This document shows, piece after piece, positions 1-8,052 of a stretch of DNA of 64,000 nucleotides. Each line of letters starts with the position of its first letter. Position 1 is the stretch's first letter. Position numbers and translations under genes: made by a program. Origin of the DNA: Micromonospora sonchi (lineage in GTDB: Bacteria > Actinomycetota > Actinomycetes > Mycobacteriales > Micromonosporaceae); the NCBI RefSeq assembly GCF_014646235.1, contig NZ_BMNB01000001.1, forward strand, positions 186,001-250,000, read 5' to 3'. The notes below the pieces were generated by a model, which saw only the letters and a program-made list of their open reading frames with translations, made no database searches and was not told the origin of the DNA.

Positions 1-471
1 GTCATCGAGTCCCTCGGCGACCTGCTGTACGGGGTCCCGGAGCACTGGCTGGGGCGGTACCTGCGGATCCGGATCCGGACCATGATGATGCCCCCGGAGC
101 ACGCCGACCACCCGAGGTTCGTCGCCGACGAGCGGGCCCGGGCGGCCGAGGACGCCCGGGAGCTGATCGAGCGGCAGGCCGCGACGGCGTGGCAACCCTG
201 GTTCGCCTGCTCCTACCTGCTGGCGGCCCGGCTGGACTGGGAGTCCGACGACCGCGATCCGGACCGGGTGGCCGAGCTGATCACGACCGCCGCCGCCCAC
301 TCCGCCTCGGCGGTCCCGTTCCGCTCGCTCGGCAGCATCCTGCGCGAGCCGTTCCTCTGGTACGGCGACCAGCCGGACGTGCCGGAGGGCGGGATGGTCG
401 ACCGGTTGGCCGCGACGCTGTTCCCGGGGCAGGTCCGACCCCGGCCCGTCGCCGGCCAGGGAAGGCGGTGA
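1..471 (+). CDS. Small helical protein, 5' end outside window (paralogue of 5298-5975)
   Basis: The reading frame is open from the first base, so this is the C-terminal part of a gene that begins to the left. The stretch GVPEHWLGRY matches AGTPEHWLARY in the protein at 5298-5975, and both copies sit directly upstream of a GT-B-like gene, so they are paralogues. The visible 156 residues are rich in Ala, Arg and Leu, consistent with an all-helical, perhaps TPR-like, fold. There is no signal peptide or catalytic motif in the visible part. Four bases separate the stop from the next start, which implies co-transcription. I do not recognise a named family; a scaffold or partner role for the adjacent GT-like protein is inference from the repeated pairing. 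Confidence 0.7.
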   Translation, partial: VIESLGDLLYGVPEHWLGRYLRIRIRTMMMPPEHADHPRFVADERARAAEDARELIERQAATAWQPWFACSYLLAARLDWESDDRDPDRVAELITTAAAHSASAVPFRSLGSILREPFLWYGDQPDVPEGGMVDRLAATLFPGQVRPRPVAGQGRR

Positions 472-475
472 GGGG

Positions 476-1726
476 ATGCGCCGGACGGTGCTGTTCCTCG
501 TCACCAGCTTCTGGGCCTACGGTGAGCTGGCGATCGCGACCGAGTTCGCCCAACGGATGGCCGGCACCGGATTCCGCCCGCTGTTCCTGGTCCCGCCCAG
601 CCACCGCAGGCTGATCGCGAACGCCGGGCTGGACTACCAGGTGATGGTCCCGGGCGCCGGGAAGATCAACCGGATCCAGCTGCAGGACATCCAGCACGTG
701 CACCGCCCGGCGCTGGTGGTGCTCGCCGACTTCATGAACTACGACTTCTGCGATCGGCACTACGGCCTCAGCCGCGCGGACCTGTCGATCTTCGACTGCC
801 CGATCGGGACGTTCGACAACTTCTCCTGGGGCCGTCCCGGCGCCTGGCTGGACACCTACGGCTTCAAGGCCAAGTACGAGGCCGACATCTCTCTGGACGG
901 GCTCGCCTTCCGGCTGCGGCCCTGCCCGCTGAACAACCCGCTCGACGAGATGTCCGGGCCGGACGTCCACGCGTACCCGCTGCTGGAGAGCACCGTGGAC
1001 GTTCCGGTGGCGCAGCGCGCCGACGTGCGACGCGAGCTGGGCCTGACCCGTGACCGGCCGGTGGTGCTGGTGACCGGCGCGACCTGGCAGCGGATGCACC
1101 AGGCGTACCCGAGGGTGGTCAACTTCGTGGACGCCTCGCACCGGATGCTGGAACGGCTGCTGTCCCGGCTGCTCGAGCACGCGGACGTGCTGGCGGTCGG
1201 GCCGCAGTTGGTGTTCCACGACCGGGTCCCGGACGGCTTTTATCCGCTCGGCCCGGTGGAACCGGAACGCTTCCGCCGGCTGATCCAGGCCGTCGACCTG
1301 CACATCTCCAACAACATCGTGTCAGTGAGCCTGCACCGGCTGGCGTTGCGCGGGATCCCGTCGGTGGTGCTGATGAACTCCCTCACCCTGCGCAACGGGC
1401 GGCTGCGGTGGGAGGGGACCACCGACCGGCCGTTGACCGACTTCGCGCGGCAGGTGGTGGAGGGGGTCGACTACCTGTACCCGTGCCGGATGTTCCCGGT
1501 CGGCTGGTACCACTTCCTGCACTCGCTGCTGGCCGACAACCCGTTCACCGACGTGGTTCCCCACGTCGAGATGTTCGACGAGGAGGCTGCCCTGGCCACC
1601 GTCCTTCCGCTGCTCGGTCGAGGCCCGGAGCGCGACCGGCTGACGCAGGCGCGCGAGACGTACCTGGGGGCGCTGCGCAAGCTGCCCGACGTCGACACCG
1701 TCCTACGGCAGGTGACCGCGCTGTGA
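476..1726 (+). CDS. GT-B-like glycosyltransferase-type protein, paralogue A (possibly DUF6365)
   Basis: This 416-aa protein begins with VLFLVTSFWAYGELAIATEF, a strand-helix opening like the N-terminal Rossmann half of GT-B glycosyltransferases. Its C-terminal half carries YPLGPVEPERF and later SNNIVSVSLHRLALRGIPSV, which align with the acceptor/donor-side segment of the two paralogues at 1723 and 5981. That C-terminal pattern (a disordered Asn-Ser loop, then a 'GvPsvvL.N' strand) recalls MGT/UGT-type enzymes, but the canonical His-Cys-Gly-type donor loop is not obvious. Family-level sugar transfer is therefore a guess, and DUF6365 is a name from memory that I cannot verify. It follows the partial helical gene by 4 bp and overlaps the next start by GTGA, so it belongs to one operon. 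Confidence 0.75.
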   Translation: MRRTVLFLVTSFWAYGELAIATEFAQRMAGTGFRPLFLVPPSHRRLIANAGLDYQVMVPGAGKINRIQLQDIQHVHRPALVVLADFMNYDFCDRHYGLSRADLSIFDCPIGTFDNFSWGRPGAWLDTYGFKAKYEADISLDGLAFRLRPCPLNNPLDEMSGPDVHAYPLLESTVDVPVAQRADVRRELGLTRDRPVVLVTGATWQRMHQAYPRVVNFVDASHRMLERLLSRLLEHADVLAVGPQLVFHDRVPDGFYPLGPVEPERFRRLIQAVDLHISNNIVSVSLHRLALRGIPSVVLMNSLTLRNGRLRWEGTTDRPLTDFARQVVEGVDYLYPCRMFPVGWYHFLHSLLADNPFTDVVPHVEMFDEEAALATVLPLLGRGPERDRLTQARETYLGALRKLPDVDTVLRQVTAL

Positions 1727-2934
1727 AGATCCTGTTTCTCGCGCCCAGCCGGCTGTCCCACGGAGACGCCGGCATCGCCGCGGACCTGGCCCGGCGGCTG
1801 CCCCGCAACCGATTCCAGGTGGGGTTCGTCGCCGCCGCCGAGGCGATGCCGCAGCTGCATGAGGTGGGACTGCCAACGCTGCCCCTGGGCGGGGTCACCC
1901 CGGACGAGAACCTGGCCGTCCTCGACCGGGTGGTGCGGGGCTTCCGCCCGGACTGCCTGGTCGCCGCCGACGCGTTCGCTCTGCACCAGGCCCGCGCCTG
2001 GTCCGGGCTCACGCTGTCGCTGTTGCGGGAGCGGTACGGCCTGCCGGTCGGCAGCGTCGACCGGCTCGGCTGGCAGGCCGCCGGCTACACCGTCGACTCG
2101 TACGGCGGCGGTCAGGTCCGGATACCGCCGTTGCTGGACGGCTGTGACCTGCTGATCCGGACCAGCCCGCCACATCCGCCGGAATCCTCGCCGCCCGGCG
2201 TGGCGGTGGCTGCCCTGCACCCTGGTGGCCTGCACGACAACGGACTACGTCCGGCGGTCGCCGACGCCGCACCACGCGGCGACGGCCCACCCGTGGTCTT
2301 CCTGGTCAACTCGCCGTGGGAACACCGCACCTCGCGCGGCTCGCTGCCGGCGGCGCAGCTCGTCGACGCCCTGCCGCGGATCGTGCACGGCCACCTGGCG
2401 GCACTCGACCGCCCGTTGCGGGTGATCCACGTCGGGCCGCGCCGGTGGCGGTTCCCTGTCGCCGAACAGATCGACTACCAGCATTTCGGCCGGCTTCCGT
2501 ACCCGATGTTCCATGCCCGGCTGGCTGCCGCCGATCTCTTCCTGACCACCAACGTCCTGTCGGCGACGCTGGGGCGGGCGGTCCTGGCCGGGGTGCCGGC
2601 GCTGGTGCTGGAGAACGACCGGGTGCGGGAAGCGTCGGAGTTTCCCGACTGGCTGGCGACCCTCGCCCCGCTGCTGCGCACCGCGTATCCATTCCGGGTG
2701 GCACCGCTGGGCTGGTACGACCTGGTCGGGCCGCTGCTGTCGGGCAACCCGTATCGGGAGTGCTTCGCCACGGCCGGCATCTTCGAGCGTACGGAGGTGC
2801 TGCGGCACCTGACCGGGCTGCTGGACGACGACGCGGTCCGCTCGCGGCTGCGGCAGCGGCAGCACGACTATCGGGACCGGCTGGCCGAGATGGCGCCGCC
2901 GGTAGCGGCGTTCCAGGAGGCGGTGTCGCGATGA
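1723..2934 (+). CDS. GT-B-like glycosyltransferase-type protein, paralogue B
   Basis: This gene encodes 403 aa from a GTG that overlaps the upstream stop (GTGA at 1723-1726), the usual translational coupling. The N-terminus VKILFLAPSRLSHGDAGIAA matches the opening of paralogue C at 5981 closely. Other shared blocks are AEQIDYQHFGRL, ADLFLTTNVLSATL and LAGVPALVLEN in the C-terminal half. B and C are clearly closer to each other than to A. No transmembrane segment or signal peptide is seen, so it is probably cytosolic. The fold suggests transfer or binding of a nucleotide sugar, but donor and acceptor cannot be read from sequence. The end overlaps the next start by ATGA. Confidence 0.75.
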   Translation: MKILFLAPSRLSHGDAGIAADLARRLPRNRFQVGFVAAAEAMPQLHEVGLPTLPLGGVTPDENLAVLDRVVRGFRPDCLVAADAFALHQARAWSGLTLSLLRERYGLPVGSVDRLGWQAAGYTVDSYGGGQVRIPPLLDGCDLLIRTSPPHPPESSPPGVAVAALHPGGLHDNGLRPAVADAAPRGDGPPVVFLVNSPWEHRTSRGSLPAAQLVDALPRIVHGHLAALDRPLRVIHVGPRRWRFPVAEQIDYQHFGRLPYPMFHARLAAADLFLTTNVLSATLGRAVLAGVPALVLENDRVREASEFPDWLATLAPLLRTAYPFRVAPLGWYDLVGPLLSGNPYRECFATAGIFERTEVLRHLTGLLDDDAVRSRLRQRQHDYRDRLAEMAPPVAAFQEAVSR

Positions 2935-4286
2935 CCAGTAGCGTTCTCGCGGGGCGCAGGCGAATCGACCCGGCGGCGAAGCGGCTGTTCCAGGTGAGCA
3001 TGCGCAACGATTTCCTGACCCCGCGGGGCACCCCGTACAAGTGGCAGGAGTTGACCGCCAGCGTGGACCGGACGGTCATCGGTCCGGCGGCGCCCACGGT
3101 GGTCCCGGTCAGTTACGGATGGCAGTCGGTGAGCGCCCGCACCGGCATACCGGAGCAGGCCACCGACTGGCGGGAGTGGACCTTCGCCCGCGGGCAGAGC
3201 TTCCGGTCGGTGCTGCTGCACGCCGAACTCGACGGTGCCGACCCGCCGTCCGATCCCGCCGGCAGCGGTGACGATCCCCTGACCGCACCCGCCGACGGCG
3301 CGGTCTCCAGCACCCTGGACGTGAGCTACCCGGACCTTCCCCGAGCCCCCGCGGTGGACCTGCTGCTCATGGTGAGCTGGGACGTCATCACGTTCGAGAT
3401 GATCGCCACCAACCTGATCAACACGGCGGAACTGCGCACCGTCGGCGGTTTCGGGGAGCTGCGCCGCATCTCCGGCACCTGGGCGGACCTCCAGTTCACC
3501 GACCCGGGCGCGGTCGCGGTGTTCCGCAACTCCCGGATGTACGGCCGGCACCTGGGCCACGGGCGCGTCGGCGATCGGGCCTCCGCCGTGTACTCGCTCC
3601 AGTGCCTGGACTGCAAGCTCGACGTGCGGTCCGGGCCGGTGACCCAGCGGGGCCGCTCGTCGTACTGGGTCACGGTGCAGGTCGACGTCGAGACCGGCGA
3701 CCTGCTCCACGCGGAGATGACCGAGATGATCGTGGCGACGCTGACCGGCCCGGACGGGGAGCGGGTTCCGGTGCAGAAGCGCCGGCTGGTGCGGATGTGG
3801 GCCGGCTGCGGCGACCCGGCGGAGGAGGAGCCGGTGCCGGTCGCCGGCTCGGTCGACCCGGCGGCGCTCGCCGAGGCGGCCGGGTTGGCCGAGCGCGTCT
3901 CGCGCTACGTCCAGCGGCAGACCGCCACCCTGGGGTCCCTTCCGCAGGGCGCGGCCGATCTCGCCGTGATGGGTTTCCGCAGCATGGTGGGGGCGGATTC
4001 GGCCGACGTCTACCGGCGGGTCCGCGCGCTCCGCGGCGACCTGGTGGCCATGTCGCAGGGCGGGACCGAGGCGACGGCGTCGCTGCGGCGGGCGCTGCCA
4101 GAGCATCGCCGCTACCTGGAGGGCCTGCTCGCCTTCGGGCAGATCGCCGTCGACGAGGCGACCCGGCTCGGGGTACGGGACGAACCCGGCCGCAAGGCGC
4201 TGCACGACTACATGGAGCGCGTCCGCGGTGACCTCACGAGGCTGTTGTCGCTGTTGGAGCGGCTGGAGGTGGCGGGATCCGGGTGA
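2931..4286 (+). CDS. Unrecognised 451-aa cluster protein
   Basis: I do not recognise this protein. The ATG at 2931 overlaps the previous stop and is preceded by GGAGG within AGGAGGCGGTGTCGCG. The first two thirds look beta-rich, with many short strands (for example SYWVTVQVDVETGDLLHAEM). Around residue 105-125 is a low-complexity Asp/Pro/Gly segment that looks like a linker. A CLDC pair lies in the middle (QCLDCKLDVRSG). The last 150 residues are strongly helical, with heptad-like Leu/Ala spacing that could form a coiled coil. There is no signal peptide. Position between two GT-like genes and a radical SAM gene suggests it is a substrate, scaffold or partner, but that is inference only. Confidence 0.7.
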   Translation: MTSSVLAGRRRIDPAAKRLFQVSMRNDFLTPRGTPYKWQELTASVDRTVIGPAAPTVVPVSYGWQSVSARTGIPEQATDWREWTFARGQSFRSVLLHAELDGADPPSDPAGSGDDPLTAPADGAVSSTLDVSYPDLPRAPAVDLLLMVSWDVITFEMIATNLINTAELRTVGGFGELRRISGTWADLQFTDPGAVAVFRNSRMYGRHLGHGRVGDRASAVYSLQCLDCKLDVRSGPVTQRGRSSYWVTVQVDVETGDLLHAEMTEMIVATLTGPDGERVPVQKRRLVRMWAGCGDPAEEEPVPVAGSVDPAALAEAAGLAERVSRYVQRQTATLGSLPQGAADLAVMGFRSMVGADSADVYRRVRALRGDLVAMSQGGTEATASLRRALPEHRRYLEGLLAFGQIAVDEATRLGVRDEPGRKALHDYMERVRGDLTRLLSLLERLEVAGSG

Positions 4287-4385
4287 TCCGGCGCAAGTAC
4301 CGCGGTGAGCAGGCCAGAACGTGATCACAGCCCCGAACCGTAGCGTCGCCCCACCGGGTGGCCGAGAACCTATCGAGGAAAAAGC

Positions 4386-5294
4386 ATGAAGGCTCTGAGC
4401 GTGCACCTGACCGACATCTGCAACAGCAAGTGTTCCTTCTGCATCGTCGACTCCCCGTTCGTCAAGGACGACTCGATCTCGCGCAAGCGGGTCTCCCGGT
4501 TCCTGCGGGACAACGCGGGCAAGGGCTACGAGGCCGTCAACATCCACGGCGGAGAGGCGACCATCCGCCGCGATCTGCTGGACATCCTCGACGAGATCCG
4601 CGAGCTGGGCTACCCGACGGTGTTCCTGCAGACGAACGGCCGCAAGATGGGGCGGATGGCGTACGCCCGGGAGCTGGTGGACCGAGGCGTGAGCCTGTTC
4701 ATCGTGTCGATGCACGGGGCGACCGCGCTGACCCAGGACCGGATCAGCAAGGCGCTCGGCTCCTTCGAGCAGGCGGTGCAGGGGATTCGCAACGTGAAGG
4801 AGTTGGGCGCGAAGGTGCGGACCAACTCGGTGGTCTGCAAGGACAACTTCACCGAGCTGCCGGAGATCGTGGATCTCTGCCTTGATCTCGCCGTCGATCA
4901 TGTCAACCTCTCGGCCCTGCACACCGCGGGCACCGCGCTGCGCAATTTCTGGGAGGTCACGCCCCGCTACGACGACATTCAGCCGTACGTGCTGGAGGCG
5001 GTCGAGCGGGCGGTCCGTCGGGACCAGGTGGTGACCCTTGAGGGATTCCCGTACTGCGCCATTCCCGGCTACGAGAAGTACATGATCAACTGGTCGGAGA
5101 ACCAGTTCAAGATGCTGTACCGGAACCTGATCTTCGAGGACTACGAGAACTTCATGGACGCCAACGCGCGGGTGAAGGACCAGCGATGCTCCGGATGCGC
5201 GCACGACGCGGCGTGCGGCGGGGTCTACAAGGAGTACGCCGAGATGATCGGCTGGGACGAGTTCCACCCGGTCGGCCCCGTCCCGACGGCGTGA
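4386..5294 (+). CDS. Radical SAM enzyme with C-terminal SPASM/twitch-like cysteines
   Basis: The 302-aa protein has the radical SAM cluster motif CNSKCSFC (Cys12, Cys16, Cys19), which binds a [4Fe-4S] cluster for reductive cleavage of S-adenosylmethionine. The SAM-contacting GGEA motif follows at about residues 55-58. Cys224 and the group Cys268, Cys271 and Cys277 (RCSGCAHDAACGG) look like ligands of an auxiliary cluster, as in SPASM/twitch enzymes that often modify peptides or sugars. The start is preceded by GAGGAAA (4375-4381). A 99-bp gap separates it from the gene upstream, and no small precursor-peptide ORF is visible there. The next gene begins 3 bp after its stop. Substrate unknown; the linked GT-like genes make a small molecule or glycan as plausible as a peptide. 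Confidence 0.88.
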   Translation: MKALSVHLTDICNSKCSFCIVDSPFVKDDSISRKRVSRFLRDNAGKGYEAVNIHGGEATIRRDLLDILDEIRELGYPTVFLQTNGRKMGRMAYARELVDRGVSLFIVSMHGATALTQDRISKALGSFEQAVQGIRNVKELGAKVRTNSVVCKDNFTELPEIVDLCLDLAVDHVNLSALHTAGTALRNFWEVTPRYDDIQPYVLEAVERAVRRDQVVTLEGFPYCAIPGYEKYMINWSENQFKMLYRNLIFEDYENFMDANARVKDQRCSGCAHDAACGGVYKEYAEMIGWDEFHPVGPVPTA

Positions 5295-5297
5295 CCC

Positions 5298-5975
5298 ATG
5301 GACCAGATCAGCAAGGCCGACGACGACCTGTTCGGTCTGGCGAGCACCGCGGCCAAGCTCGGCCGGGCCGGCCGGCTGCTGGACCGGCTCGCCGACGCGC
5401 ACCACGCCGACCCCGCTGACCCGGTGGCCGCCAGCCGCTACGGCCTGGCGTTGATGGCCACGGTGCGCCCGGGAATCGAGGCGCACGCCCGGTTCACCAC
5501 CGCCATCGAGGTCTTCGGGCAGGTGCTGGCCGGCACCCCGGAGCATTGGCTGGCCCGCTACAGCCGGGCGCGACTGCGGGCGCTGGTCCCCAGCAGCTAT
5601 GGCTCCTTCACGGTGCAGGTGCCGGACGAACTCGGCAAGGCGGAGGAGGACCTCGACATTCTTCGCACCCAGCAGGCGGCGGTGCCGTTGCAGCCGTACT
5701 TCGCCAGCGCGCACGCGTTGGCGGCCGTCGTCGCCCGGCTGACCGGCGACGAGTCCGGACAGCGTCGCCGCGCGCACGTCGCCGCGCTGTCCCGCTGCCC
5801 CCGGGTCCCGGCCCGGCTGCCGGCGTTGGGCGCGATGCTCTGCGAACCACTGGTCACGCTCTACGCGGCCGGGCTCGATCCGCCGGAACGGGAGTCCGTC
5901 GGCGAGCTGATGTCGGCGCTCTACGGCGACCAACGGGCGGTGCGGGAGACCCGGCACCGGCAGCCGGTCAGGTGA
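5298..5975 (+). CDS. Small helical (TPR-like) protein, paralogue of 1-471
   Basis: This 225-aa protein is almost entirely predicted helix, with repeated Ala/Leu-rich amphipathic segments (TAAKLGRAGRLLDRLADAHH, then PVAASRYGLALMATVRPG). The arrangement of paired helices recalls TPR repeats, though no clean TPR consensus is present. AGTPEHWLARYSRARLRAL corresponds to GVPEHWLGRYLRIRIR in the partial gene at the left edge. As with that copy, the next gene is a GT-B-like protein, so helical-protein plus GT-like pairs occur twice. It starts 3 bp after the radical SAM stop with an ATG. Likely role is protein-protein contact in the same pathway; this is inferred from context. Confidence 0.75.
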   Translation: MDQISKADDDLFGLASTAAKLGRAGRLLDRLADAHHADPADPVAASRYGLALMATVRPGIEAHARFTTAIEVFGQVLAGTPEHWLARYSRARLRALVPSSYGSFTVQVPDELGKAEEDLDILRTQQAAVPLQPYFASAHALAAVVARLTGDESGQRRRAHVAALSRCPRVPARLPALGAMLCEPLVTLYAAGLDPPERESVGELMSALYGDQRAVRETRHRQPVR

Positions 5976-5977
5976 TC
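5970..5977 (+). promoter_or_regulatory. Shine-Dalgarno site that fixes the start at 5981
   Basis: AGGTGATC is an eight-base match to the extended anti-Shine-Dalgarno complement (GGAGGTGATC). It lies just ahead of ATG 5981 with good spacing from its AGG, so ATG 5981 is preferred over GTG 5972, which overlaps the upstream stop. Confidence 0.6.
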
Positions 5978-5980
5978 GGG

Positions 5981-7201
5981 ATGGGTCTCCGACGCCTGCT
6001 CTTCCTCGGCCTGGGACACCTCTCCAACGGCGACCTCAGCATCGCCGCCGATTTCGCGCGGCAGCTGCCGCCCGACCGGTTCGAGGTCGGGTTCGTCACC
6101 GCCGCCGGGACCGCTGCCTACGTGCGGGGGTTCGGCCTGACCGCGTACCCCCTCGACGCGCCGACCCCGGAACGGAACCGGGAGCGTTTCGACGAGTTGG
6201 TGACCCACTTCCGGCCGGATCTGTTCGTCGCCGCCGACGCCTTCACGCTGGACTACTCCACCGGCTGGTCCGGCCTGAGCATGGGACTGCTGCGGGAGCG
6301 CTACGACGTCGCCCTGGGCAGCTTCGACCAGTACGACTACCCGGCTGCCGGCTACGTGGTCGACTTCTACACCGGCCACCGGACGCGGTTCCCCCGGGTG
6401 CTGGACACGTGCGACCTGGTGATCCGCAACAGCCCGCTGAACCGCCCGGCGTCCGGTGACGCGGGGATCGCCGTGACCCGGATGATCTGTGGCGGCACCT
6501 CGCCGTTGCCGGTCAGCCGGTCGCGCCGCACCGAGCCGCCGACGATCTTCCTGGCCAACTCCCGCTGGGAGCAGGTGAACGTCGTGCGGGCACCCGAGAT
6601 GGCCGAGTTGATCCGGGCGATGCCGCGGATCATCCACAGCCATCTCGCGGCCCTGCGGCGGCCGCTGCGCGTGGTGCACGTCGGGCCGGTGCGGTGGGAG
6701 TTCCCGATCGCCGAGCAGATCGACTATCAGCATGTCGGCCGGATGACGCCGGCGGAGTTCCACGGCCAGCTGACCGGCGCCGACCTCTTCCTGACCGGCA
6801 ACGCCGTGTCGGTGACGCTGACCCAGGCGGTCCTGGCCGGCGTACCGTCGCTGCTGCTGCAGAACTACAAGACGCTGGACACGGCGGGGCTGATCCGCAG
6901 CGGTTCCGCGCCGACCTGGCTGGCGGAGGCCGCGGCCGACCTCACCGTCGCCTTCCCCTACCGGGTCTACCCGTGGGGGTGGTACGAGTTCCTCGCGCCG
7001 GTGCTGTCGGACAATCCGTACGTCGACTGCTTCCTGACCGCGGGGGTCTTCGAGCGTCGCCGGGTGCTGCAGGCCTTCAACGAGCTGCTGGACGACAGCA
7101 GTGTCCGGACCCGCCTGCGGGACCGGCAGGCCGCCCTGCTGCACCAGCTCGACCGGCTCCCGAGCGCCGAGGAGGCGATCAGCGCCGCCAAGCTGCGGTA
7201 G
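5981..7201 (+). CDS. GT-B-like glycosyltransferase-type protein, paralogue C
   Basis: The protein is 406 aa from ATG 5981; GTG 5972 is an alternative start. MGLRRLLFLGLGHLSNGDLS aligns with the start of paralogue B. The middle has FVAADAFTLDYSTGWSGLS against FVAADAFALHQARAWSGLT-like sequence in B. The C-terminal half shares RVVHVGPVRWEFPIAEQIDY and ADLFLTGNAVSVTLTQAVLA with B. A two-domain Rossmann-like fold is likely and no membrane segment is visible. Three paralogues in one operon could act in sequence on one acceptor or form hetero-oligomers. The last 23 bp overlap the convergent SARP gene on the other strand, so the two transcripts may interfere. Confidence 0.77.
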   Translation: MGLRRLLFLGLGHLSNGDLSIAADFARQLPPDRFEVGFVTAAGTAAYVRGFGLTAYPLDAPTPERNRERFDELVTHFRPDLFVAADAFTLDYSTGWSGLSMGLLRERYDVALGSFDQYDYPAAGYVVDFYTGHRTRFPRVLDTCDLVIRNSPLNRPASGDAGIAVTRMICGGTSPLPVSRSRRTEPPTIFLANSRWEQVNVVRAPEMAELIRAMPRIIHSHLAALRRPLRVVHVGPVRWEFPIAEQIDYQHVGRMTPAEFHGQLTGADLFLTGNAVSVTLTQAVLAGVPSLLLQNYKTLDTAGLIRSGSAPTWLAEAAADLTVAFPYRVYPWGWYEFLAPVLSDNPYVDCFLTAGVFERRRVLQAFNELLDDSSVRTRLRDRQAALLHQLDRLPSAEEAISAAKLR

Positions 7202-7970
7202 GCGGATGGTGGGCCAGGGTCGGCTCTGCCCGCAGCACCGCGAGCTGCATCCGTTGCAGCTCCGCCGACGGTTCCAGGCCCAGCTCGGCGACAAGCCGCT
7301 GCCGGGTCCGCTCGTACGCTGCCAGCGACTCGGCGGCCCGGCCGGCCCGGTACAGGGCGAGCATCAGGATCGCGACGAGCTGCTGCCGGTACGGGTGCCG
7401 GGCGACCAGGTCACCGAGCTCGTCGATGAGCTGCCGGTCGTGGCCGAGTCGCAGCTCGGCGGCGAACCTCTCCTCGACGGCGGCCATCCGCGCCTCCTCC
7501 AGGCTGCGGCGCAGCTCTTCGTGGACCTCCTCGGAGGCGACATCGGCCAGCGCCGGTCCGCGCCACAGCCCCAACGCCTGGCGCAGCAGGTTCACCCTGT
7601 GGTGGTCGTCCGCGCTCTGTCGGGAGCGGTCCAGCAGGCCCCGGAACAGATGCGCGTCGACCTGATCCGGATCGCAGACCAACATGTAACCGGGGCCTCG
7701 GCGGACCACCACGGCCTCGGCCGGCACCGAGGTCTGCAGCTGACACCGGGAAAGCATGCCGCGAAGTCGACTGATATGAGCCTGGACGATTCGACGGGCG
7801 CTGCGGGGTGGCCCTTCCGGCCACAGAAGACTGATCAGACGGCTGACCGGGATCAGTCGATTTGGTTCCAGCAACAGGATGGCCAGCACCAACCGTTGTT
7901 TCCGGTCGCCGAGATCGATCAATTTGCCGTTTGTTCGGACCTGCACCGGGCCGAGCAGTTGAAACTCCAT
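7179..7970 (-). CDS. SARP-family transcriptional regulator (winged helix + BTAD)
   Basis: This 263-aa protein has the size and layout of classical Streptomyces antibiotic regulatory proteins. The N-terminus MEFQLLGPVQVRTNGKLIDL and the segment QRLVLAILLLEPNRLIPVSR form the OmpR-like winged helix. Residues from about 95 to 250 form the bacterial transcriptional activation domain (HLFRGLLDRSR, LGLWRGPALADV, ALYRAGRAAESLAAYERTR). ATG 7970 was chosen because GGAGG lies six bases upstream on the minus strand and it gives the normal family N-terminus. SARPs usually activate a neighbouring biosynthetic cluster, here probably the operon at 1-7201, whose last gene it meets convergently. It is divergent from the larger SARP-like gene at 8053. 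Confidence 0.9.
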   Translation of the reverse strand: MEFQLLGPVQVRTNGKLIDLGDRKQRLVLAILLLEPNRLIPVSRLISLLWPEGPPRSARRIVQAHISRLRGMLSRCQLQTSVPAEAVVVRRGPGYMLVCDPDQVDAHLFRGLLDRSRQSADDHHRVNLLRQALGLWRGPALADVASEEVHEELRRSLEEARMAAVEERFAAELRLGHDRQLIDELGDLVARHPYRQQLVAILMLALYRAGRAAESLAAYERTRQRLVAELGLEPSAELQRMQLAVLRAEPTLAHHPPTAAWRR

Positions 7971-8052
7971 ACGGTTCCTCCTTCCCGAGCCCGCCGGCTG
8001 ATGCGACCATCTGGAGCGTGGCAGAGCCGAATGGATCCTCAATGGACTCGCA
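7971..8052. promoter_or_regulatory. Divergent intergenic region between two SARP-type genes
   Basis: These 82 bp must hold the promoters of both regulators. The only clear element is GGAGG for the minus-strand gene (complement at 7977-7981). I see no convincing -10/-35 pair and no clean direct heptamer repeats of the SARP type. Confidence 0.5.

Noticed and set aside
4287..4385. Possible RiPP precursor gene before the radical SAM gene
   Set aside because: Only 99 bp are available and no start with ribosome site followed by a leader-like peptide is visible.
2868..5957. Minus-strand open frame of 1029 codons
   Set aside because: It lies opposite five well-supported plus-strand genes, is rich in Arg/His/Gly/Pro as expected of a shadow of high-GC coding sequence, and has no domain.
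5972..5980. GTG 5972 as start of GT-like paralogue C
   Set aside because: The eight-base Shine-Dalgarno match at 5970-5977 overlaps this codon and points to ATG 5981.
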